Below are positions 47,062 through 58,815 of a stretch of DNA of 64,000 nucleotides, piece by piece (within the stretch, counting starts at the first letter, position 1; every line of letters starts with the position of its first letter). The position numbers were made by a program, and so were the translations under genes. The notes under the pieces are model-generated. The model saw only the letters and a program-made list of their open reading frames with translations, ran no database searches and was not told the DNA's origin. The DNA is from Prosapia bicincta (Eukaryota; Arthropoda; Insecta; Hemiptera; Cercopidae), in the NCBI GenBank assembly GCA_036971475.1, contig JBAIZL010000006.1, positions 12,859,705-12,923,704 of the forward strand, written 5' to 3'.

Positions 47062-50000
47062 TTGCAACAGAGCGCTCACCGCGCCGCCCGCGGGCCTTCC
47101 CTCCCCGCACGGTCCACCGTCGCGGCCGCCGCCACCCTTTCACCCCACCGCAAGCTCAGAATTCTGACAGGGCCTATCCTAGCCAAACTAGGAAACTGTG
47201 CAATGACCCACCAAAATCTGCCAGAGAACAGGTCACTGGACTTTATTATAAAAAACCTAACTTGCTGAAATTCAACCCTTTGGGTACGTATTTGCCGGGG
47301 TATGAGTTATTTGAAGGCATCTTTTTGGCGAAATGACCCTTTGGTCTTAGAAGTGTGTAAGAAATCTGTTTTAAATAAAAACACTATTGTTTTGTTGGCA
47401 AGTTAGTAAAAACTACATTTTTATTTTACCCTTAAATTACAAATTACAGCACATTTTGCAATTTTCTTATTTTACCTAGCACTTTTAAAATATTAGCAAT
47501 TCATTTCTGTTTCGTATTACATTATCTCTTCTTTTATATTCTAAAATATACACATTTCAATGTCAGTGGTAACTCCTTACTCAGTTAACCCTTTCTTGTA
47601 CCCTTCTATACAAAATTTGAGTAAATTTCTTACTGAATTTATTTTAACACCAAAAGTTATAAAAAAAAACAATTTTTAGTTATAATAACTGAAAAGGGTA
47701 ATTTAATTATGTTCATTTAACCCTTCAATATTCAAAATCAAATTTGTTTCATTTTTTAAAATAAAACTGACTTTATCTTTGACAATACATTTTTCAAACC
47801 CTTTGAAATAAACAATCCTTTTATGTGTTTTCCTAATCTTGAACATTTTATTTTAAACTCTTGTACATAAAATTAAGCAATGGAACTTTTAAAACTTGAC
47901 TTCCTCAACAAATAGCTTTAACCCTTTTAAATTAAAAACTTATCCTTTGAATAACATAAGTTTTATCAATAATCAATCTTATCCCATTAAAAACAATTAA
48001 TATTAAAAAAAAATATTACCAACCAACAATTTTTTATACTTCTATAACTAATTAAACAAACATATTACATCTTAACTTGAAATTCTTAGCCTAAAAATGG
48101 ATTTACTAGACCCACATAATCTTTGCTGGATATTTACTTTTTATTTTTATTGTCTACTTTAAATCAAAATAATTGTTTCAAATTTTAGTTTTGACCCTTT
48201 TTTTCTATTTCACAACTCTTTTATTTTAATTCCAAATAATTTTATAAACCCTTAAACCCCTTTATATTTTAATTAAATCTGATTTATAGATGTAAATTAA
48301 TTTTTCATTAATTAATTTCAATTTATTCACATTAATTATGTTAACCCTTTCCCACTAATTAATTTTAATTGCTTATTGTTAATTAATTTTAATTAATTCT
48401 CATTAATTAATTATAATTAATTCTCATTATTAATTTTAATTGCTTATTATTAATTAATTTTAATTAATTATCATTCATTAATTTCAACCCTTTCTCATTA
48501 CTTAATTTTAATTGCTTATAATTAATTTTTAAAAATTAATTCTCATTAATTAATTTTAACCCTTTCTCATTTAATAATTTTACTTGATTATCATTTAATA
48601 ATTTTAAATATTTAACGTTGGTCTAAAATACAAAAAAAAACCTTTTCTGTTGAATCCTTTCCCTTATTTGACTTCTTTTGCACAAAACTCATAACAAAAT
48701 ATCTGAACACCTGTTTACATTTTATTCATTTATAGCTAATTTTTTGTATAAAAAAAACCTTTAATTTTTAACATTTACTTAATTAATTTCTTTTCCAAAA
48801 CAATTTATAACTTTCTCTATTTAAAAAAAATTCCAATTTACTAACAATTTAATTCTATTTCATATTTATAAACTTGTTTGGAGGACTCCTCCATTTTGTG
48901 GTGGGAATTTCCCCCACAACCACTACCCCTCTAATTCATGAATTAAACAAAGCCATTGTTTGAAATTCTTTACATCTTTAACTTTTTATAAAGAAATTGT
49001 ATTTAAAATTGAATTATTTAAGATGTCAACTTTCCCTAAAATTTTTCAATATAGAATTTTTAATTTATTTAAACGAAAACGAGAGAAATTAACCTGACCT
49101 TAATCGCAGTGTCACTCCTAAGTCTTGGCCGATTTTTCTTTCTTCTCCTTCGAGATCGTTTGTTTCTGGGTTTGGCCATCTTGGTTTGCGAGTGTCCCCG
49201 ATCTTGACCGTGGCGTCCCTGCTGCGAATTCCTTTGTCTATCCTTCCAGTACGTCCCTTCTGCGTTGACGTAGTAGAATTTTATATCCTGATTTTAAAAT
49301 TTATAAAATTTTGCTCTCCACCTATCAGTTCTTAAATTCTTATTGTTCAATTATTTATTTAATTATTTATTTTTCACTGTTCATATTCAAAAAATGATAT
49401 AAAATGGACATTTAATTAAATTTTGATTTCATCACTGTTCACTGTTTTGTATAAATTTTGAAACACTCTTCTTTATAAATTACCTTACTGACTCTACAAA
49501 TTTTTTATATTGTTCATCTCTAACTCACACAAACTTCTTAAGAACGCCGCCACATGGATGTTAAACTTTGGAGACCTCTTTTGGAGAAGTTAAATCCTCC
49601 AAAAGGGTTCCAAACCACACGCGACTACATTTTAGCGACGACCAGTCTCGCTCTTAGCACGTCATTTTCCTCGTCGTCATTTACAGATCACAAATTGAAA
49701 CAAAGGCTTGTCACCTTGGAGCGACCAGACCAACGTCCTCCCTCTTTGAAGTACCGAATAACGCTGTTTCTTTTCACCCCCGCTGGGCTTTCTCGTTCCC
49801 ACGAGACGTATCGTACCATGTTTTGTCCACCAATGGGGTGGCTTCTAAAATCTACGTCACAACATCATGCGACTTTTTACCCCGCTGGGCTTCTGGTTTG
49901 GCACACAAAGCAGTCTCACTCAAATATGATCAAAATATTGTTTGTTTCATTAATTTTGGTTTAACTCTTCTATCCGTCCTTTTCGCGAATTTTGATACAG

Positions 50001-50218
50001 GGCAACTCTTTTCCTTCTTGACAAGCTGCGTCTTCTCGAATGTCGATGGTGATTGTAGGAGTATTTTGAGGTTTTCTCTCATTTCCATGTAATTTACTTG
50101 TTTTTTAAAATATACAAATCCCTTATCCCTTCTAATGGCTTTGCTTTCACATTTTACTTTAAAAAAATTTGAATATTATTGCGACGGTATTTGCTAATCA
50201 GAATTCTACCCGTCGCAG
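47062..50218 (-). other. Unidentified block bounded by (GT)n tracts, possible mobile element
   Basis: The left edge (about 47064-47155) is strikingly GC- and CpG-rich. The middle (47270-49080) is T-rich on the plus strand, with AACCCTTT-type motifs at least a dozen times and imperfect TTAATTAA-rich repeats (48270-48620). The right part (49100-50218) is of balanced composition. The right end has a hairpin, TGCGACGG (50180-50187) with CCGTCGCA (50210-50217), touching a (GT)n tract. 49554-49964 on the plus strand is open but unrecognisable. Candidates are an LTR element arm or the 5' part of a host gene on the minus strand. No RT, integrase or transposase motif was seen. Confidence 0.35.
49069..49179 (-). 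CDS. Short arginine-rich ORF, possible 5' coding exon
   Basis: An ATG at 49179 in good context (ACCAAGATGG) opens MAKPRNKRSRRRRKKNRPRL and about 16 more residues. Thirteen of the first 21 residues are Lys or Arg, which would suit a nuclear or RNA-binding leader. AAG/GTCAGG after codon 27 could be a splice donor; without splicing the frame stops at 36 residues. Nothing downstream on the minus strand is recognisably the next exon. Possible but unproven. Confidence 0.25.
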   Translation of the reverse strand: MAKPRNKRSRRRRKKNRPRLRSDTAIKVRLISLVFV

Positions 50219-50227
50219 TGTGTGTGT

Positions 50228-50272
<45 letters not shown>

Positions 50273-50293
50273 TGTGTGTTTATGTGTGTGTGT
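50219..50293. repeat. (GT)n microsatellite
   Basis: A GT run with GAGTG, TCTG and TTTATG interruptions, starting at the base of the hairpin 50180-50217. Confidence 0.95.
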
Positions 50294-51744
50294 AAAATGA
50301 ATAAAAATAGTTTAAATATAAGAAATAATATCAAACACTTTTTGTATTTGAAATATTCATTATATATATAAATGTATTATATGAAAAATATTAGTAAACG
50401 AAATTAAAATTCTTGTTCATGAAATTAAAATTAATGAACAGACATTCTCCTAAGAACTTATATATTGGTGTTATTAACCGTAAAACGACTGAAGTATCGT
50501 TCAAATTCCCTTTAGAAACAGATAAAGCCTTAGCTACTCTTTGTTCGCAGTATTTAATGTCCAAGAACTACATACATTAGTTAGAGTTATTATAGACTAC
50601 GACACTTAAGATTAAACCACCATAGTGAAGAAAATCACGCTTTTGGGCTCGTGTTAGGTTCAATCAACATATGTCATATACTCTTTATTCCGTTTTATGC
50701 GATAAGATTTAGCAATTCCAATCACCGAGGACAGCTAAAGATGCTTTAAAAAGGGTAATAAAAACTAATAATTGGAAATATAATGTCACTAAATAATGGT
50801 TTTCCTAAAATAAATCACTTATACCAAAACTAGTAATACATTTACTATACAATACACTTTTAAACATACTCTTAAATATTATGTCCGATATATGCTATCA
50901 GTCTTACAAATACAAACAGTTTTTGAGTATATTAACTCATCTGTACCCATTCATAAAGTTTGTTATTCGCCGCAAACTACTGTTACTGAAGAAGTGATTG
51001 TTACTCACTAATGCCTAAAAGCAACAAGTAAAACTGGATATCGTATTCCTGGTTCATTTAACGTATAATAAATCTGAACAATTTGGCGGTAAAGGAATAT
51101 TTATATCTATCATTTTATTACAGATATTAATATTTATTGGTAGGTGAACCACCAATATTATTGATAAAAATATCTATATACATGAGTTTTGAATATTGGT
51201 CTGATAATACAACCAATATTTCTGTCATTTTACAGGTAAAATCAGAATTATTTTTTATAAGCGTTTGAGACTGAATGTAGTTTCCAAACAATATCTACTT
51301 CAATTAGGTAATACGCAAATGTAGAATTTACAACATGCAAATGAATCGCTGCATACATCTGTATTGGAAAATCATGCGCATGGAAATATTGTCAACGTTG
51401 AGATATGCAAATAGGATCACAGATATTTTAAAAAATATAATATATCTTAATATATCATATAATTTTTCTTTATATATACCTGATTATTACATTATTCATG
51501 TCTATATTAGATTACTATAAATTAGAAGTAGTTTAAAACAAAAATGACAATGTTTTCATGTACTTTTATTTACTATTATTTCTCCTTATTACATTTTTTT
51601 AAAATATTTTACACTTTTGCTTTCAATTTGGAAAAAAACACTACTTACTGATATTTTTCAGGATACGCGTTTCACACTAATTTAGTGCATTGTTCAATCA
51701 GATACGGACAGTAATACCATAAGCACAATTTAAAATCTGAAGAT
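50294..51744. other. Anonymous AT-rich DNA
   Basis: No gene or repeat family recognised. Confidence 0.5.
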
Positions 51745-52740
51745 GTATAGTAAGAGTTGTAAGAGTGCATAGTAAAAGTTGTAATAGTACATAGTCAGAG
51801 TTGTAAGAGTGCATAGTAAGAGTTGTAACAGTACACAGTAAGTGCATAGTAAAAGTTTTAATATTACATAGTAAGAGTTATAAGAGTGCATAGTAAGAGT
51901 TGTTACCGTACACAGTAAGAGTTGTAAGAGTACATAGTAAGAGTTGTGAGATTGCATAGTAAGAGTGGTAAGAGTGTACAGTGGGAATTGTAAGAGTCCA
52001 TAGTAAGAGTTGTAGGAGTGCGTAGTAGGAATTGTAAGAGTGCATAGTAAGAGTTGTGAGAGTACATATTATGAGTTGTAAGAGTGCATAGTAAGAGTTG
52101 TAAGAGTACAAAGTGGGTGTTGTATGAGTACATAGCAAGAGTTGTAAGAGTAAGCATAAGTAAGTACTATATGTAAGAACATGTCTTACTATGTACTCTT
52201 ACAACTCTTACTGGGTATTCTTAGAACTCTTACTATGTACTCTTACAACATCTACAATGTACTCATACAACTCCTACTGTGTACTCATACAGCTCTTACA
52301 AATATTACTATACTGAGTACGTAGTAACAGTTGTATGAGTACATAGTAAGGAGTGTGAGATTGCATAGTAAGAGTTGTACGAGTTCATAGTTATAGTTCT
52401 AAAAGTACATAGTAAGAGTTGTAAGATTGCATAGTAAGAGTTGTAAGAGTGCATAATAAGAGTTGTAAGAGTACATAGTAAGTATTGTAAGAGCACATAG
52501 TAAGTGTTGTGAGAGTACATAGTGAGAATTATTAGATTTACAAAGTGACTGTTGTAGGAGTACGTAGTAAGAGTTGTAAGAGTACATAGTAGGAGTTGTA
52601 ACAGTACATAGTAAGAGTTGTAAGAGTACATAGTAAGAGTTTTAAGAGTACGTAGTAAAATTAGTAGAGTAGATAGGGAGAGTTGTACAATTATACAGTA
52701 AGAGTTGTAGGAGTACATAGAGAGAGTCGTAACAGTTGTA
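51745..52740. repeat. 22-bp minisatellite with an internal inverted block
   Basis: Units of the form AGAGTTGTAAGAGTACATAG plus TA, repeated about 45 times with many variants. From about 52181 to 52305 the units run in the opposite orientation (TACTATGTACTCTTACAACT). Three units span 66 bases, so minus-strand frames stay open and give artificial Leu/Thr/Tyr/Ser-rich repeats. Confidence 0.93.
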
Positions 52741-55197
52741 GTGTTTCATTGCAATAGATTTAGTTGATTTCCAAACACTATATTGTATCTATTTATTTAC
52801 TTTTTAAGTAGTATTTTTTGCAAGAAACTCGAATTGCCAATCATTGGAAAAGACGTTAGTTATAATATTTTTATAAATTATTGTAATATTTAAATTATTC
52901 TACACAATTACGAGTAGGCTACATAGAACATTTAAATCATAGTATTATGATTATATAATGTACTTACACCAAAAATTGTTTCCCTCATTTTTATTATAGA
53001 TCTACCTATTTTTGTATTATTATTTATATATTTGTATATTTTAATTTTTGCCTGTTCCTGTAATATTTGCCTATAATTTATTTTTTAAAAATACAATTAT
53101 AAAAACCTTACTAAGAAGAATGTTGGCAACAATGAGACAAACAAGTTATTGTTCAGGAAAAAGTTGTTAAAAATAATGTTCATCTATTGTGTAAAATGTC
53201 GAACTTAGTTTGTAAGATTATAATAATGTTCTTTATCAAAGTTTGTTTTAACGAACTCAATAATTACAAAACTTTAGCCTGGCTGTGAAAAGTTGATTGC
53301 TCAACCGGGAGCATTACGCCGTTCATTAAAATAAACGATTTTAGACACTGCACAGACATTTACATTGGGTTCAACATAGTGAAATATCCTACGAACAAAT
53401 ACTCGTACATAATTTTATTACCATTTTGTCCTATGTGGCATAGGTAATACTCATACAAAACCGCTAACCCGGGGGAACAAAAAGTTAAGGGACGAGCCCA
53501 GGTTATCATTAACTAAATTATAAGGGGTTGTGAAAATAAATTTCATTTAAAATGGACATTTTGTTTGCACTTGTTATAACAGACGCGCGATGCTAACTTG
53601 TTGAAATTATTGGGGAAAAACATATTTACGTTTAAGTCATAACAAGAACTTATTATTTAAAATATTTAGTACATGTATAGTGTATAGTGCATACCACGTA
53701 ACCGTGGACCTGCCCTTGACAGATCGTAGTAGCAGTGACGGAAGGTAAAGGATCAGTATATATACTTATCTACAAACATGATAAGGACTGTCCAGACACT
53801 GACTTGCATCAGACGGTCGATATTAGATTATTTCGATGATAATCTAACATCGGTATAAAATAACAAACAACACTTCATCCAGGTGTAGACATATCGGTTG
53901 CAGACGTTGTTGATGTGTTGCACATTCTCAATATGTAACATGTTTTCAGAAGTGATAGTACACGCAAGGCCTAGTGCATTGTTACGTGGATCCAACTATA
54001 CTTAATAAATATGAAGTCTCAGGTTAGGACTTATTTATACTTGGAAAATTTTTAAAACTTTTGATCAAAAAGCGTTACATTTTTCTCTTGGTTGAGATAA
54101 AATTTGTCGGCTTTTGTCCTTAGTTCCTAAAAATTCAATATTATATGATTTAATAATACTGCATTCAACTATCTGAGGTAGAAATGAACAAAATCATTGA
54201 TACTGGGAATTTCGGCAAAAGTATTTGCCTCAATCCCAAGAAAAACCCTTCCCTCCTTCCCCTACCAGATTTAAAACGTAATAGATGTACCAAAACGTAT
54301 AGGTAGGTATTTGACTAGGAGATGGTTATTGGTGTTGACCAACCAGTGACTATAGAAATAACTCACTGTGAGCTACATTCACAGCATACGACGGGTTGGT
54401 GCGCATATCTTTGTCCTGCATTTTCTGGGATCTGAAGTGTTACACCAGTGTTTGTAATATCTACTACATAATTGATGATAACTATTGTCTAATAAAGCAA
54501 TTCCTATCCCTTTGATTTATGATTATTTCAAATTATTTGATTTTTGTTGGAGCGAGTGTGTTGCTAAAGTATACATTTAATTATTTTAAAATTTTTCTAT
54601 TTTTAATCCACACAAAATTATTATTCGATAATTTATATGTTTATTTTTGTAATTTGAGTATTATTTTATTTTAAATGTTGAATTTATTTTAGTAGCCTAA
54701 TGTTTAAAGCCTAACTTTGAATATATTACTATAGTCAATGACTATAAAATATTAATAATGAAATTACAGTTTTTTTCTCATTTGAAAAGAAATAACTCTA
54801 TTAATAAGGAAGTAACGGTACTAAAGCGCTTATTTAAGATAGTTAACGGCTTTCTAATTTTCGTTTTTCATTTTAACGTGAATGTTATTTAAAATTTTCA
54901 TCAACAAAAATTTGCCTCAAATTGGATTTAATTAAATAGGATAGATTTTTTTTAGTTCGAAGCTAATTCTAAAATTACTTCTCTATTTATGAGTAACTAA
55001 GATATGGAACCTATTCGATGTAAACTAATTATTATAATTAAATATATTCCTTATATTGCTCTTTCAGGAATACTAACATGTCAAACGTAATATAAACTAA
55101 TAATTATATTTAGGATAATAAATATTAGTTATAATAATCATTCAATTGAAACCAAATCTTTATAATAATAGTAATTGGTAAAAGTATTAAATTTTCC
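52741..55197. other. Anonymous AT-rich DNA
   Basis: Nothing recognisable in about 2.4 kb. Confidence 0.5.
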
Positions 55198-55205
55198 ACA
55201 TAAAG

Positions 55206-55951
55206 CAGTGGCGGTTTCTCCAAAAGGGCTCTGGGGCGCAGCCCTTCCAATAACAAAATTTAATTTTTAATTAATATTCATTTGTCTTATATTAGGTTAA
55301 GAAGAGCTTAGAATTATTTAAGCAATGTTAAAACCAAAAAATATTTAGCAGTTGACGCACGAAATTAGCCGCAAGCTCCGCGCGGGGCTCACAGCATAGA
55401 GCCCCAGACTAGTGCATTGAGTGTGCGTGGAATAAGCTGAAACAGCCAAAACCGTGACGTCACTCAACGCGCGTGTTACGGGTGGCCTGGGATGGAGTCC
55501 CGAAGTCATGCGCATGAGCTGAGAAATGGCTAATCAGTGCTGCTACAGTACAATTCTATATGATTTAGGAAGCAGCATTGTAGGCTTATTTGTAATGTTC
55601 TCACAATGTTTCCAATTATAGATCCTTTGATGCGCATACACAGTGGCCTAATATACTTTTAAAAGTAAAACTTGATTCACACTACTCGTTGTGTACGCGA
55701 CGCTTTAGAATAGGCGATCACTTAACTACCCAACCTAGCAACATTTCTTAAATCACACCGTAATACGTCTATTAGTTATAGCAATGTTAATATATTATTC
55801 AATAAGTATAACTTAATAAAAGTTGTAGGTGCTTAGAATGTAAAACGAGTTAAATGGGTATAAAATTTCAAAATTGTCTCCGCACCTCGTAAATCTGCTG
55901 AGACCCCTTGTCATAAGTCCCAACAATGTAATTGGGCAGGAGCCGCCACTG
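55206..55951. mobile_element. Non-autonomous hAT element (MITE), 746 bp
   Basis: The left terminus, CAGTGGCGGTTTCTCC, and the reverse complement of the right terminus, CAGTGGCGGCTCCTGC, differ at three of 16 positions. They are flanked by ACATAAAG (55198-55205) and ACGTAAAG (55952-55959), an 8-bp target duplication with one substitution. CAGTGGCG termini with 8-bp duplications are diagnostic of the hAT superfamily. No transposase ORF is inside, so it would have to be mobilised in trans. A central patch (55360-55520) is GC-rich. Confidence 0.92.
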
Positions 55952-55959
55952 ACGTAAAG

Positions 55960-57414
55960 CATACTAAAACATCATTAAAAAATATTGGTAATATGGTGAA
56001 ATTATTGAGAGAGATCTTTCAGGATCAAATCCACATTCAAAAGTAGCCAAAATGTAAAAAACATTGATAAATTGTTCGAATTTCAAATAAATCCCAATTT
56101 TTTGAGATCATGTAGATTAGGTTTTATCTTGTTTATTCTTTAAGATTTGGATATCCCTACAAAATATGGGCTCTGTGTAGTTTTATAGTTACCTATGGAT
56201 TTGTAATCACTTCTACAATACAGTTGGAAGTTTCAAGATCTGTAATATAGATTGGGATATTATTTAGTCACGGAACATTATGGTATGTAATCTCTCTTAG
56301 TTAAACAGTGTTCTAAATTATCCCTATGATAATATATCATACATTTCAGAATGGAGGTCATGTTTGTAATTTAGTACAATTTATTCTATTAGAGATATTG
56401 TTTGCGAATGGAAAATATTACTGCTGAAGACCATATTTCCTGCATTGCGGAAGTATACTGCAAGTTTATTTTAGAAGTAAATTTTACTACTAGACCATGT
56501 AAAGTCTCTGATACCTCTGGAAAATTCTTAATATTTGCATTTTACAATTCTGCAAATGAATATATTTAAAAGGTAGCCTACCACCACAGTTACATATATT
56601 TAGAAAGTCTGACGTAATAACATAAGGTTTTTTAATCTATTACCATAAACAGTCGATATTAAATAACAAAAAAAAAACAATTTAATTACGGTACACTGAA
56701 AGCAAATATAATATAAGCTTAGAATTAGAACACAACTAAACTCGTACACGTCTGTTGTATCTAGATTCAATATTTTCTACATTTAAAAAGATTCCGTTTT
56801 TGGCAAGTGAGTTATATGAAATTGTTTTTTATACAATCGTACGTTGGCACAAATTCAGCCAAAGTCGTATAACTGATTTCTTGATTTGAGTCCCTGCAAT
56901 CTATGACTAATTACGAATACAAATATCCAAATATATAATTTTCTAAACTATCGTGGTTGATGTGATCTTAATTTTATTATAAAAGATTTGCTTATCAAAT
57001 GATTTTTTTGTTTATGTATGGAATTTTGTGAGTAGGCATTCGTAAATAACAAGTATTGATTTCTTACATTGATAAATATTGGTCATAGTTTTTACATTTG
57101 AAAAAAAACTATAAATGACATTTCAATTACAAAAAAATTGAGAAATAATTAAAAGCAGGTGTAACGCTATTTAAAGTATTGCAAAATCAATACTAAAGCT
57201 AACTCTAGCTATCATTTATCAAAATAAACAAGCATATATTGAGAAACAATAAATTAATAAAGTACATTTTATAATAGGAATGGTTTAAATTGTATTATTT
57301 TAGTTGTAGAGTTACAATTATTTTTACTTAACGTTTTAATTGTGATTTAAACAACTAAAGCCCAATGGTATAGGTAGTAAAACGTTTAATTATTATTATA
57401 AAAACGGTGAAACA
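55960..57414. other. Anonymous AT-rich DNA
   Basis: No gene recognised. It ends where the 5'-truncated PLE3 begins. Confidence 0.5.
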
Positions 57415-58515
57415 TAATTTAATGAAATTACAAATTATTTTCCATATACTAATAACATTTACAAATAGGAAGATGTCATTGATTTCCCTTTATCGAATAT
57501 AATATCTGAAATATTTCTACAATGTATAGATGATAAATTAAATATAATTATACAGACATTTGATTAAAACGGTTATTGGTTTAGATATGTAGATGATGGT
57601 TTGTATGTATCTAATATTATTGGTGTGAACTTAATAACAATTTTAGGTAAAATAAATGAGATAAATGAAAATATTAATTTTACTTATGAAATGGAAAAAA
57701 TAATAAGATCAACTTTCTAGATATAACAATAGTAAGACATAATAATTAATATAACATGTATCGTAAACCAACATGACACAAACTAACCAAATAACACCTA
57801 GAAATTCTAATCACACGTATAATGGAAAAATGACTGCCTTATACAATTTATTATACACATTACATAAAATAACTATGAATAATGAAAAAAAAATGAGAGA
57901 GAAAAACATTATTTATCAAATTGCAATTGAGAATGGCTATAAAAAGAAAACTGTTGATAAACTTAATTATAATAATTTGAAGGAACAATATAACAAATAA
58001 ATTTATAAAAATATTGATGTTAATGTCATATGGAATTCATTTACATTTTTTGGTAATGTAATGAAAAATATTACAAAATTGTTTAAAAGTAGCAACATCA
58101 AATTCGTATTTATTACTAATAATAAATAATAAATATAAAGAATAATAATAATAAAATTAATAATATGCATGAAAAAACGGTGTATATAGAATAGAATGTG
58201 ACTACTGTGTTACATTTTTTATATAGGGCAAAAAAAGAACAAAAATAGATATAAAAAATATTTCAATCCATATAAAAAGCCAGAAATTTATAAATCAAAT
58301 TTTGCTAGTCATTGTATTAATAATAATCACATATCTCCTAATATAGATAATATGATACTTGTAAAAGAAATAAACATAGGCCTTGGAATGAATAGTTATG
58401 AGGCTTTAGAAACACATAAATATAATACTAATAATGAGTTGATAAATGAACAAATACAAGTAAAATCAAAATCTGTTACTATATTCAGTGTTTGTAATGT
58501 TGGGGCAGCAAAGTA
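57415..58515 (+). pseudogene. PLE3 RT/GIY-YIG remnants
   Basis: ITNYFPYTNNIYK, a stop, then EDVIDFPLSNIISEIFLQ (about 57465-57520) lines up with motif B of PLE4. NGYWFRYVDDGLYVSN (about 57568-57615) is motif C with both catalytic Asp residues. The open stretch 57773-58000 covers the post-RT linker (NYNGKMTALYNLLY-like, then KNIIYQIAIENGYKKKTVDK), parallel to PLE4. NRYKKYF (about 58237) and SNFASHCINNNH (about 58293-58330) belong to the GIY-YIG domain, whose YIG signature is damaged. Several frameshifts and stops make it non-functional. Confidence 0.85.
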
Positions 58516-58607
58516 ATAGTTTGAAAACATTGTAATAGATTTCGCAACGCTGTATTTTGGATCTAGTTTGCCAATGTATGTTTGATTTTAATTCTTTAGT
58601 ATTCCTG

Positions 58608-58650
58608 ATGATGATGGTGCAGTTTGCCAACGAAAAGCTTTGAATTGTAC
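58608..58650 (+). ncRNA. Hammerhead ribozyme-like motif, PLE3 terminal repeat
   Basis: CTGATGA (58615-58621), T, imperfect stem II GATGGTG...TGCCAAC, GAAA (58632-58635), AGCTTT, GAAT. Same layout as at 8497 and 30092, but stem II carries a mismatch. Confidence 0.55.
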
Positions 58651-58727
58651 ATTCACTAAATTATTCCTGTATTTGTATTTTGTCTTATTTCTTTATTAAT
58701 ACACAAGAATACATATTGTGGTATACA

Positions 58728-58739
58728 TACACACACACA

Positions 58740-58814
<75 letters not shown>
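58728..58814. repeat. (CA)n-(TA)n-(GT)n compound microsatellite
   Basis: Short CA run, a TA run (about 58742-58797), then a short GT run at the left edge of duplicated segment copy B. Confidence 0.95.

Positions 58815-58815
<1 letters not shown>

Larger units (their letters stand above)
57415..58727 (+). mobile_element. 5'-truncated Penelope-like element PLE3
   Basis: A plus-strand relic that starts just upstream of RT motif B and runs through motif C, the linker, a broken GIY-YIG domain and a terminal repeat with a hammerhead-like motif. It ends TACACAAGAATACATATTGT before CA/TA repeats. The sequence is close to PLE4 but has more lesions. Confidence 0.85.

Noticed and set aside
49554..50092. 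Overlapping plus-strand open frames of 136 and 89 codons
   Set aside because: Neither contains a recognisable domain. The region reads as non-coding DNA of the block at 47.1-50.2 kb, and the two frames overlap in different phases without a splice or homology argument.
51730..52718. Leu/Thr/Tyr/Ser repeat proteins on the minus strand
   Set aside because: Artefact of a 22-bp minisatellite without internal stops.
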